Shown piece after piece: positions 1 to 6,682 of a stretch of 8,196 nucleotides of DNA (positions within the stretch are counted from its first letter, which is position 1; every line of letters begins with the position of its first letter). The DNA comes from Anaerolineales bacterium UBA832. GTDB taxonomy: Bacteria; Chloroflexota; Anaerolineae; Anaerolineales; UBA11657. The stretch spans positions 5,169 through 13,364 of the forward strand of contig DBHI01000078.1 in the NCBI GenBank assembly GCA_002296125.1, in the 5' to 3' direction. The position numbers and the translations under genes were made by a program. The notes below the pieces were generated by a model, which had not been told where the DNA came from, ran no database searches, and saw only the letters and a list, made by a program, of their open reading frames with translations.

Positions 1-44
1 AAGGGCTTAAAAGGCCCCTGCTCTGCCAATTGAGCTAGCGGCCC
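1..44 (-). tRNA. tRNA-Lys (anticodon UUU), 5' part, cut by window edge
   Basis: Read on the minus strand from position 44, the sequence gives a 7-base acceptor 5' strand (GGGCCGC), T8-A9, a D arm GCTC/GAGC closing a loop AATTGGCA with the conserved GG, A26, then an anticodon stem GGGGC pairing with GCCCT (one G-U pair). The seven-base loop is CTTTTAA, with U33 and anticodon UUU at positions 11-9, which reads lysine AAA/AAG codons. Only the first 44 nucleotides are inside the window; the variable loop, T arm and 3' acceptor strand lie beyond the left edge, so acceptor pairing and CCA cannot be checked. The isotype rests on the anticodon and is quite secure. Confidence 0.93.
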
Positions 45-54
45 GGAATATAAG

Positions 55-83
55 ATTTTATCATTCTGAGTTTAATGGGTCAA
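55..83 (-). promoter_or_regulatory. Sigma-70-type promoter of tRNA-Lys
   Basis: On the minus strand a -35 box TTGACC (83-78, five of six consensus bases) is followed by a 17-bp spacer and a -10 box TAAAAT (60-55, five of six). The predicted start is near 48-47, a few bases before the mature tRNA 5' end at 44, so the precursor would have a very short leader. The promoter begins only about 10 bp past the stop codon of the membrane protein gene at 93, so the tRNA can be expressed separately from the dipeptidase unit. No terminator hairpin is visible between them, so read-through from upstream is possible. Confidence 0.75.
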
Positions 84-92
84 CGATAATAC

Positions 93-551
93 TTAATTAT
101 TATGGTCAGGACTATATCTCTGAGAATATAATAATACACCTATTGCAATAAAGATTAACCCCATAATAAGTCCAATTGATTGCCAAAGACCGAAGAAAGG
201 TAGTCCGCTTGGAATGTTGTGGCTTCCTATTCCTAGTACATCTGCTAATCCAGAAACTGCACATACTACATATCCTGTTGCCATTAATCTTAGTCCTATA
301 TCTTCTCTCAATCTTCTTACCATAGTTTTGTGACGTGTTTCATATGCGTATGCATAGCCACCAATTGTCATCATGCCTATGCCTAATAATATTACAACTA
401 ATTGAAGTATTCCTACACCAGGATTTAGATCCAAATTAATAATGACGGGAAACATACCAATAAGAAAAACTGTGAATCCAAAGACTACTGTTGCTACACT
501 TGCTCTTGCAAGTTGACTGAGATCTTCAATTAATGTTGGTTTTTTGTTCAT
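93..551 (-). CDS. Small four-helix membrane protein of unknown function
   Basis: I do not recognise this 152-residue protein. Four hydrophobic stretches are visible at about residues 17-40, 47-69, 86-108 and 120-142. The loop between helices 2 and 3 (about 71-84) is rich in Arg and Lys, and the N-terminus also carries lysines. By the positive-inside rule both ends and this loop should be cytoplasmic, with two short external loops (one near NLDLNPG, one near GSHNIPSG). There is no catalytic motif, metal-binding cluster or cleavable signal peptide. The ATG at 551-549 overlaps the TGA stop of the upstream M19 dipeptidase gene as ATGA, and no Shine-Dalgarno sequence precedes it, so translation is probably coupled to that gene. 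This implies co-expression with the dipeptidase, perhaps a shared role, but no function can be assigned. The TAA stop lies just before the tRNA-Lys promoter. Confidence 0.85.
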   Translation of the reverse strand: MNKKPTLIEDLSQLARASVATVVFGFTVFLIGMFPVIINLDLNPGVGILQLVVILLGIGMMTIGGYAYAYETRHKTMVRRLREDIGLRLMATGYVVCAVSGLADVLGIGSHNIPSGLPFFGLWQSIGLIMGLIFIAIGVLLYSQRYSPDHNN

Positions 552-1621
552 GAAGGTAGGACACGGTTAAGTACATTGATCCAGTTTTGTGACATAATTT
601 GGTTGATTTCTTTTACGTTGTATCCTAACGTTGCAATTTCTTCGCCAATCATTTTGAGATCAGCTATTGTGTTCATAGGTAAAGGAATAGATTCAGCTCC
701 AAATCCTCCATCAAAGTCTGAACCAATACCTACATGGTTACATGATCCAGTGAGTTGACAAATATAGTCTATCATTTCTGCTACCCTTTGTATTGTTACA
801 TTGTTTCTGTTGTCAGATTTATCCCAATGTGTTTTTAGAAACTTATTATATGGTACTATACCTATAACTCCATTTGTTTGAGCGATATTATGAATTTGCA
901 CATTGGACAGCAGTCTTTCTGGTGTATCTAATTTGGCTGCATATCTTGGGTTAGAATGTGATGCAATTACAACTCCATCATACATATCAATGCTTTGTTC
1001 CAAGCTGAGTTCAGACATGTGACTTACATCAAGAATGTAGTTTAAGTCAGACATTGTTTCAAGTAAATTTTCTCCTGGTTTTGTGAGTCCTTTAGGGTCA
1101 CCTGTTCCACCACAGTAACGAGTACCTGACCATGCTGGTCCAATTAGTCGTAAGCCATGATCATACCAATACTCCAGTTCATCAATTGTTCTGACTGGGT
1201 CTGCTCCTTCCATTGATAATATTAATCCTATAATTGATTGGATGTTTTTATTATGCCAACTATTAATGACTGTTTGCATGTCGTTTTGATTAAATATTAT
1301 TTTAAAACAATCTGTTTGATCTAGATCATGATAGTAATTTAATTGTTGCACGGCCAGATAGTGAGCTTCATCTGAATTTTTGTAATACATATGTTCTTGA
1401 TTTCCGTCACAATGACTAAAGGGAGGTACAAATAATGTAGCAAAAATGATCCCTATCTTACCCGACAACCATTCCTGTTTACCGAGACATGCAATACCAG
1501 TTTCTTGGACTGTTTTACTGTTTGATTCAACAGCACGAATATTTAAAGCAGAAGTCAAATAGTTTCTGTTATATTTTAGAGCATTGTATGCAATGTCTTC
1601 ATGTGCGTCTACTATTAGCAT
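548..1621 (-). CDS. Membrane dipeptidase family protein (peptidase M19)
   Basis: This 357-residue protein is a zinc-dependent dipeptidase of the renal dipeptidase (M19) family, a TIM-barrel amidohydrolase that cleaves dipeptides, sometimes with a D-residue at the C-terminal side. All expected metal ligands can be placed: the HxD motif His7/Asp9 near the N-terminus, bridging Glu138 in SMEGADP, His201 in LDVSHMS, His222 in ASHSNPR, and the barrel-end Asp302 in GIGSDFDGG. Arg226 matches the substrate-carboxylate arginine of bacterial members. Length is normal for the family. There is no signal peptide, so despite the family name it should be cytoplasmic. The start at 1621 is chosen because the metal-binding HxD motif follows directly and a promoter ends just upstream. 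It is the first gene of a two-gene unit, overlapping the membrane protein gene by 4 bases. Real substrates are unknown; dipeptide salvage or cell-wall peptide recycling are possible. Confidence 0.93.
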   Translation of the reverse strand: MLIVDAHEDIAYNALKYNRNYLTSALNIRAVESNSKTVQETGIACLGKQEWLSGKIGIIFATLFVPPFSHCDGNQEHMYYKNSDEAHYLAVQQLNYYHDLDQTDCFKIIFNQNDMQTVINSWHNKNIQSIIGLILSMEGADPVRTIDELEYWYDHGLRLIGPAWSGTRYCGGTGDPKGLTKPGENLLETMSDLNYILDVSHMSELSLEQSIDMYDGVVIASHSNPRYAAKLDTPERLLSNVQIHNIAQTNGVIGIVPYNKFLKTHWDKSDNRNNVTIQRVAEMIDYICQLTGSCNHVGIGSDFDGGFGAESIPLPMNTIADLKMIGEEIATLGYNVKEINQIMSQNWINVLNRVLPS

Positions 1622-1627
1622 TAGATA

Positions 1628-1656
1628 ATGCTATATATAAGATGCATCATTGTCAA
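1628..1656 (-). promoter_or_regulatory. Promoter of the dipeptidase unit, probably leaderless
   Basis: On the minus strand a perfect -35 hexamer TTGACA (1656-1651) is followed by 17 bp and a weak -10 candidate TAGCAT (1633-1628, four of six consensus bases including the TA and final T). Transcription would then start at about 1621, the A of the dipeptidase ATG, giving a leaderless mRNA. No Shine-Dalgarno sequence lies upstream of that ATG, which fits. A stronger-looking TATATA run lies nearer the -35 but at too short a spacing (about 12 bp). The -35 bases are shared with the divergent plus-strand promoter. Confidence 0.5.
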
Positions 1657-1676
1657 ATCCAACTGAGTGCTATAAT
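1650..1676 (+). promoter_or_regulatory. Promoter of the glycosyltransferase operon, extended -10
   Basis: The plus strand has a perfect -10 box TATAAT at 1671-1676, preceded by TGC at 1668-1670, so it is an extended -10 (TGn) promoter. A -35-like TTGTCA sits at 1650-1655, five of six consensus, with a short 15-bp spacer that the extended -10 could tolerate. The predicted start is near 1683, only about 3 bases before the ATG at 1686, implying a nearly leaderless mRNA. This also argues against the in-frame TTG at 1650 as the gene start, because it would lie inside the promoter. Confidence 0.65.
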
Positions 1677-1685
1677 CCTTCTAAT

Positions 1686-3536
1686 ATGAATATAGTATAT
1701 GTAGTAATACTATCTTGTTTGCTGTTTGGATTACCGGGTATTCTTCTTCATTTGAACTTACGTGAAAAAGGTATGCACGTCATTCCTTCAATAGGGGTGG
1801 GTTTTTCCTTTATATTAGTATTGTATTCAATCGCTGCCAGTTTCTTTGGTTATTCATTTTATTTGCATTTGAGCATCATCATTGTCGTTGATTTTATATT
1901 GTTATGTTTCTTAATAAGTCGTAAAAGATTACAGGTGCAGTTTCCAAGCGGAATAGAATCATGGCAGTGGTTATTGTTTTTTGTGTTGATATTGTTTTAC
2001 TTGGGTCCAGCTTTTGTGATATCGGTGCCTTTTGATACTGATGCGCAGGGTTTTGGATTATTAGTTGCTACAGTGAAACAAAGTGGTTCTATTAATACTT
2101 TAGCTCCATTCTATCCTAATATTGAGTGGTATTATTCTCCGGGATTTTTTCTTATGTGTGCTCAATTGGTCGATATTTTGCATATTGGCATACATGAGGT
2201 GATGTTAGGATTTTCACATCTGCTTAGTTTAGCGGTAATTGCATCTATGGGTGCACTTGGTAGGAGGATGGGTGGTCCTACAACTGGATGGTGGTGCTTG
2301 ATAGCGTGTTCTTGTGGTATGGCTCTGTACACTACCCTTATGGATGCTGCTTACACTAATATATTTGGTTTGTGGTTGACAGTCACTTTTTTGTGGACAC
2401 TTGATTATGTGATGAAAAGTAAATCGGTTTATGTGATGCTTATGTCTGGTGTTTGTTTGTCAGCAGTACTATTAGGTCACCCTGATAGTATAATCCACTT
2501 AGTTTTAGGCTACCTTTGTTTCTATTTGGGTATTTTTCTTATAAAGGATAGTGTCAGCATTTCTAAGTATCTTAGAGTTATGTTCGCTGTTCCATTAATA
2601 GGGATTGTGGTAAGTTTACCATGGCTAGTGGTGACATTTCCTACTTTATTAGAGATCAATGTTCATGAACGACAATCACCACAGATACATCATTTGATTT
2701 GGATGTTTACAGTTAATGGTGGTGTGATACCTTTATTTGCAATTATTGGATTAAGGTGGTCAGTGCGCAAAAGACATTGGTTAGATCTTTGGTCAATTAC
2801 CTGGTTAGTTCCAATAGTTGAAATTTCAAGCTTAGGAAATTTGGATGTTTGGTCTCGTAAAACTGTTGTTGATCCCTTCCAGGTGTTTTATCCTTTTGGT
2901 ATGGCTTGGCATGCAACAATTATTCCTTTTGCACTGTTAGCATCAAGAGGATTGGAGCCAATTGGAAATCGAATATCTACTAAAATTGATTGGCGGAAAT
3001 TTGTTTCTAATATATTGGTAGTCTTGGTGTTTTTGATGGTTAATGCTCTGATTTTTAACAAGAATATTATTTCACTTACTCGTAATTATATCCCTAAAAT
3101 AACGGGAGCCATTGCTTCAGATGATGATATTCTTGCGTACGAGTGGCTTAGAGATAACACACCAGAAGATTCTATAATCTTAAATTATCCTGGGCGTTAT
3201 GAAGGTCAATGGGTAACTGTCATTTCAGAACGAGCTTCAGTATATATACGTGATCAATTGTTTTATATTGGGGCAGAAGATTTACGAGAATTACAAGATA
3301 TAATGGTTAATGTATATTTAGATCCTGATTCTGTCAGATCTTATGGTCTGATTATTGAACATGATATAGATTATTTGGTTGTACCTAGTTGGATTAATGT
3401 AGAAAGTTTTCAGGGTGAAGAGATGAGATGGTCTGATCCAGACAAATTGTTACAAATATCTTCATTTAGAGATGCAGATTACTTGACGTTGGTTGCTAGT
3501 TTTAATGAGGCTCAAATTTGGAAAATAATACGTTAA
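1686..3536 (+). CDS. Polytopic GT-C-like glycosyltransferase with soluble C-terminal domain
   Basis: This 616-residue protein has about 11-13 hydrophobic segments over residues 2-458 and then a soluble tail (about 470-616). After the fourth segment an acidic motif FDTDAQ (Asp117, Asp119) opens a long loop, the place where GT-C enzymes (PMT, STT3, ArnT/GT39-like) carry catalytic acidic residues in their first external loop. A GHPDS motif follows at 264-268. The tail begins with AYEWLRDNTPEDS, a pattern I associate with extracytoplasmic domains of large membrane glycosyltransferases. The likely role is transfer of a sugar from a polyprenyl-phosphate donor at the outer face of the membrane; donor and acceptor are unknown. 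The ATG at 1686 is chosen over the in-frame TTG at 1650 because the promoter occupies 1650-1676 and the first helix starts right after it. It heads an operon, 19 bp before the GT4 gene. Membrane placement is sure; enzymatic activity is inferred. Confidence 0.8.
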   Translation: MNIVYVVILSCLLFGLPGILLHLNLREKGMHVIPSIGVGFSFILVLYSIAASFFGYSFYLHLSIIIVVDFILLCFLISRKRLQVQFPSGIESWQWLLFFVLILFYLGPAFVISVPFDTDAQGFGLLVATVKQSGSINTLAPFYPNIEWYYSPGFFLMCAQLVDILHIGIHEVMLGFSHLLSLAVIASMGALGRRMGGPTTGWWCLIACSCGMALYTTLMDAAYTNIFGLWLTVTFLWTLDYVMKSKSVYVMLMSGVCLSAVLLGHPDSIIHLVLGYLCFYLGIFLIKDSVSISKYLRVMFAVPLIGIVVSLPWLVVTFPTLLEINVHERQSPQIHHLIWMFTVNGGVIPLFAIIGLRWSVRKRHWLDLWSITWLVPIVEISSLGNLDVWSRKTVVDPFQVFYPFGMAWHATIIPFALLASRGLEPIGNRISTKIDWRKFVSNILVVLVFLMVNALIFNKNIISLTRNYIPKITGAIASDDDILAYEWLRDNTPEDSIILNYPGRYEGQWVTVISERASVYIRDQLFYIGAEDLRELQDIMVNVYLDPDSVRSYGLIIEHDIDYLVVPSWINVESFQGEEMRWSDPDKLLQISSFRDADYLTLVASFNEAQIWKIIR

Positions 3537-3555
3537 ATGAATTGATAAGTCGTTT

Positions 3556-4743
3556 ATGAGAATATTACATATTATTCCTTATTTTTATCCTGCTTGGGCA
3601 TATGGTGGTACTTGTCGTGCTGCATGGGAATTAGCACGTGCATTAGTTCGTAAGGATCAAAATGTGGTTGTATATACGACAGATGCATTAGATGAGAATA
3701 GTCGTGCTCAACCTTTGTCTTCAGTAGTGGACGGAGTGGAGATATATCGTATTCCTAATATTAGTAATTATCTTGCGTGGAAAAGAGTTTTTTTACCTTT
3801 GGGTTTTGGAAGACATTTACAAGATTCATTAAGTAGTGCAGATGTCGTACACTTGCATGAGTTTAGATCTTATCAAAATGCAGTAGGATTATCATATATG
3901 GTGAGAAAAGGAGTCCCTTTTGTTTTGACAGCTCAAGGTGGTTTACCTAGGATCATGGGTCGTAAGATGTTAAAAACATTGTATGATAAATACATTGGTT
4001 CACATATTCTCAATAATGCATCTAGATTGCATGCATTAAATGAACTAGAAAGAGAACAGTTTATAGGATTAGGTGTTGATGAAAATAGAATTTCAATTTT
4101 ACCCAATGGAGTTGATCTTGATCAATATCAGTCATTACCTAATTGTAAAGGTTTTAGGTCTCGATTTAATATATCTGAAGAAGTTCCGATGATACTGTTT
4201 TTGGCAAGGGTAAACAAGATAAAAGGTGTTGATTTTCTTGTTGAAAGCTTTAATTTGGTGCGGGATGAATATCCTAAAGCAACATTAGTGATAGTAGGTC
4301 CAGATGATGGGTATTTGCATGAGGTTAAGAATCAAGTGAAAATTTTGGGTATAGAAGAGCATGTGCGTTTTACAGGATATCTAGATGGAGATGAGAAATT
4401 GCAGGCTTATCAAGCTGCTGATGTATATGTGCTTCCATCAGCATATGAAATGTTTGCTATAACTTTGTTGGAATCTCTTGCTTGTGGTACACCAATAATT
4501 GCTACTGATAGATGTGGATTAGCAGATTTTGTGGCATACAATGATTTGGGATCTATAGTAAATTATGGAGATATTAAAGGTTTAAAAAATGCAATCAGTA
4601 GGATTATTAATAATCCTACTGATTATAAGAGTCAGGCTAAATATGGTCGTCAATATGTTTTACAACATTTTGGTTGGGATAAGATTGCTGATAATTGGCT
4701 GAAACTTTATCAAGATTGTGTTTTACGCGAAAATGAGAGTTAA
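3556..4743 (+). CDS. Glycosyltransferase family 4 (GT-B fold)
   Basis: This 395-residue protein has the two-Rossmann-domain GT-B layout of retaining GT4 enzymes. The N-terminal acceptor domain begins MRILHIIPYFYP and has the glycine pair Gly17-Gly18 in AYGGTCRAAWELARAL, plus HLHEF at 99-103. The linker has LPNGVD (182-187). The C-terminal donor domain starts near residue 210 and has Arg218 and Lys223, the usual basic pair contacting the nucleotide-sugar phosphates, followed by the E-x7-E signature (Glu298, Glu306 in YEMFAITLLESLACGTP). It lacks a signal peptide or membrane helix, so it acts in the cytoplasm, perhaps peripherally on the membrane, adding a sugar from a nucleotide-sugar donor to a growing glycan or lipid. 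The sugar cannot be told from sequence. It lies 19 bp after the GT-C-like gene and 3 bp before the amidotransferase gene, so it is almost surely in their operon. No clear Shine-Dalgarno precedes it. Confidence 0.93.
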   Translation: MRILHIIPYFYPAWAYGGTCRAAWELARALVRKDQNVVVYTTDALDENSRAQPLSSVVDGVEIYRIPNISNYLAWKRVFLPLGFGRHLQDSLSSADVVHLHEFRSYQNAVGLSYMVRKGVPFVLTAQGGLPRIMGRKMLKTLYDKYIGSHILNNASRLHALNELEREQFIGLGVDENRISILPNGVDLDQYQSLPNCKGFRSRFNISEEVPMILFLARVNKIKGVDFLVESFNLVRDEYPKATLVIVGPDDGYLHEVKNQVKILGIEEHVRFTGYLDGDEKLQAYQAADVYVLPSAYEMFAITLLESLACGTPIIATDRCGLADFVAYNDLGSIVNYGDIKGLKNAISRIINNPTDYKSQAKYGRQYVLQHFGWDKIADNWLKLYQDCVLRENES

Positions 4744-4746
4744 ATT

Positions 4747-6669
4747 ATGTGTGGTATTTGTGGTTTAGTTCAATTTCCTGGATGTCCTCCAATTTCTTTG
4801 GATATGTTGGAGAAGATGAGCGAATTGATTGTTCATAGAGGTCCAGATGATTCTGGTATATACGTTTCTAATGACAATTCAGTTGGGTTATGTAATAGAC
4901 GCTTGTCTATTATTGATCCAACAGATTCTGGTCGTCAACCATTTAGTAATGAGGATAAGACGATTTGGGTAGTATACAACGGTGAAACATATAATTATGC
5001 TGATCTTCGTGGCAAATTAATTGACAAAGGTCATGTGTTTTCGTCACATACGGATACTGAGATATTGGTGCATTTGTACGAAGAATATGGTGTTGATTGT
5101 GTCAAGCATATGAGAGGAATGTTTGCCTTTGCAATCTGGGATGAAGGTAATAGACGTCTTTTTATCGCACGTGATAGACTTGGTGTGAAACCACTTTATT
5201 ATGCAAAGACAAATGATTCTTTTCTTTTTGCTTCTGAAATAAAATGTTTATTGTGTCATCCGCAGCTGAAAAAAACTGTACATGATGAAGCTTTATATCA
5301 TTATCTAACTTTTTTGACTACACCTGCACCACAAACCTTGTTTGAAAATATTTTTAAGTTACCTGCAGGGCATAGGGCTGTAATTAATGCAGATGGGTAT
5401 ATTAATTTAGAACAGTATTGGGATGTGTTTAGTAATGACAATGCAAACAACTTTGATAGTAATGATGATCAATCTGTACGTGTCTTGGAAGCTTTACGTG
5501 AAAGTGTCAAATTAAGAATGGTATCTGACGTACCTTTTGGGGCATTGTTGTCAGGGGGTATGGATTCTAGCACTAATGTAGCTCTGATGCATTCCCAAAT
5601 GGATAGACCAGTACAAACTTTTTCAATTGGTTATAAAGGTACTAATGTTAGTGAATTTAATGAAGTTGAGTATGCTAGACAAGTGGCTAAACATTTTGGT
5701 TCTAACCATCATGAGATCATTATTGATCGCAATCATTTAATAAAGTTTTTACCTGATTTAGTGTATTATCAGGATGAACCAATTGCTGATCCAGTTTGTG
5801 TGCCTCTTTATTACGTATGTAAGCTTGCCAAAGACGCAGGCACTTCTGTATTGCAAGTAGGTGAAGGTGCTGATGAATTATTTGGTGGTTATTTGCATTG
5901 GAAGTCTGTATTACGTCTTAGACAAGGACCTTGGCAGGTGTTTACCGCGTTACCAAGTTGGTTAAAGAGAATGGTTTTGAAATCAACTAGTTCTATGCTT
6001 GATGATTTACGTTTAGAATATTTGCGTCGAGGAGTGGTAAATGAAGAACTATTTTGGGGAGGAGCGATTGCATTTGGTGAGATTGCAAAAAGGAAGATAT
6101 TGTCCGATGGTTATTTGCAGCGTATTGGTGATCTAAGTTCACATGATATTGTCCAGAGATATAGACGCATGTTCGACAGTAGTTGTCCCGATCCAGATTA
6201 TTTGAAATGGATGAGTTATATGGACTTACAGATGAGATTACCTGAACTGTTGTTAATGCGGGTAGATAAGATGTCTATGGCTACTTCTGTTGAGGCAAGA
6301 GTACCATATTTGGATCATGAATTTGTAGAGTTATCTATGAGTATTCCACAATCCCTTAAAGTGCCTGGATTACGCTCTAAACATCTTCTGAAATTAGCTG
6401 TACAGGATTTGATTCCGGATCATATTCTACATAGGCCTAAACAAGGCTTTAGGGTTCCTGTAAGTCAATGGTTTACAGAATCATTAGGGTTAATTGCTGA
6501 ACAAAAATTGCGAAAGTTTTGTGAGCGAACTGATTATTTCCGATGGGACAATATTTCTAAGTTGATATATAGTAGTAACGAGTTAGTGTGGTATTTACTT
6601 AATTTTGTGTTGTGGTATGAATTGTGGATAGAGGATGTTCCTAAAGATAAGGTGATAGAAATTCCATAA
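4747..6669 (+). CDS. asnB: Asparagine synthetase (glutamine-hydrolysing) / sugar amidotransferase
   Basis: This 640-residue enzyme has both AsnB domains intact. The N-terminal class II glutamine amidotransferase domain starts MCGICG, leaving Cys2 as nucleophile after Met removal, with Arg51 in RRLSIID, the NGE motif at 78-80 and Asp103 in HTDTE binding glutamine. The C-terminal ATP-pyrophosphatase domain has the PP-loop SGGMDSS (269-275), GEGADELFGGY (372-382), RVDKMSM (505-511), EARVPYLD (516-523) and KQGFR (565-569). It should take ammonia from glutamine and transfer it to an adenylated carboxylate. Asparagine from aspartate is the default reaction, but paralogues of this size in polysaccharide clusters can amidate sugar acids or glycan carboxylates; context favours asking which applies. 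The gene begins 3 bp after the GT4 stop with only a weak GAGAG sequence at 4735-4739, and closes the operon, converging on the DUF2142-type gene. Confidence 0.92.
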   Translation: MCGICGLVQFPGCPPISLDMLEKMSELIVHRGPDDSGIYVSNDNSVGLCNRRLSIIDPTDSGRQPFSNEDKTIWVVYNGETYNYADLRGKLIDKGHVFSSHTDTEILVHLYEEYGVDCVKHMRGMFAFAIWDEGNRRLFIARDRLGVKPLYYAKTNDSFLFASEIKCLLCHPQLKKTVHDEALYHYLTFLTTPAPQTLFENIFKLPAGHRAVINADGYINLEQYWDVFSNDNANNFDSNDDQSVRVLEALRESVKLRMVSDVPFGALLSGGMDSSTNVALMHSQMDRPVQTFSIGYKGTNVSEFNEVEYARQVAKHFGSNHHEIIIDRNHLIKFLPDLVYYQDEPIADPVCVPLYYVCKLAKDAGTSVLQVGEGADELFGGYLHWKSVLRLRQGPWQVFTALPSWLKRMVLKSTSSMLDDLRLEYLRRGVVNEELFWGGAIAFGEIAKRKILSDGYLQRIGDLSSHDIVQRYRRMFDSSCPDPDYLKWMSYMDLQMRLPELLLMRVDKMSMATSVEARVPYLDHEFVELSMSIPQSLKVPGLRSKHLLKLAVQDLIPDHILHRPKQGFRVPVSQWFTESLGLIAEQKLRKFCERTDYFRWDNISKLIYSSNELVWYLLNFVLWYELWIEDVPKDKVIEIP

Positions 6670-6682
6670 CAATCTTTATGGA
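6663..6682. terminator. Inverted repeat across both convergent stop codons; weak bidirectional terminator candidate
   Basis: A perfect 7-bp inverted repeat, TCCATAA at 6663-6669 and TTATGGA at 6676-6682, flanks a 6-base loop. Each arm contains the TAA stop of one of the two convergent genes, both of which end with a Pro codon CCA. The position is right for a shared terminator, but the stem has only two G-C pairs and no strong T tract follows on either strand, so intrinsic termination would be weak. It may simply reflect the two genes ending with the same codons. Confidence 0.3.

Noticed and set aside
1..44. tRNA-Lys as an attachment site for a genomic island carrying the glycan genes
   Set aside because: Islands usually integrate at the tRNA 3' end, which is outside the window on the far side; no integrase or direct repeat of tRNA sequence is seen here, and base composition looks even.
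576..758. 60-codon plus-strand reading frame
   Set aside because: It lies antisense within the M19 dipeptidase gene, whose metal-binding motifs establish the real frame; no promoter or ribosome site supports it.
1650..1685. A 12-codon N-terminal extension of the GT-C-like gene starting from TTG at 1650
   Set aside because: It coincides with the -35 and extended -10 promoter elements, is hydrophilic, and is not needed: the first helix begins right after the ATG at 1686.
1489..1689. 66-codon plus-strand reading frame reaching into the promoter gap
   Set aside because: It is antisense to the start of the dipeptidase gene, Cys/His/Gln-rich in a way typical of shadow frames, and it covers both promoters.
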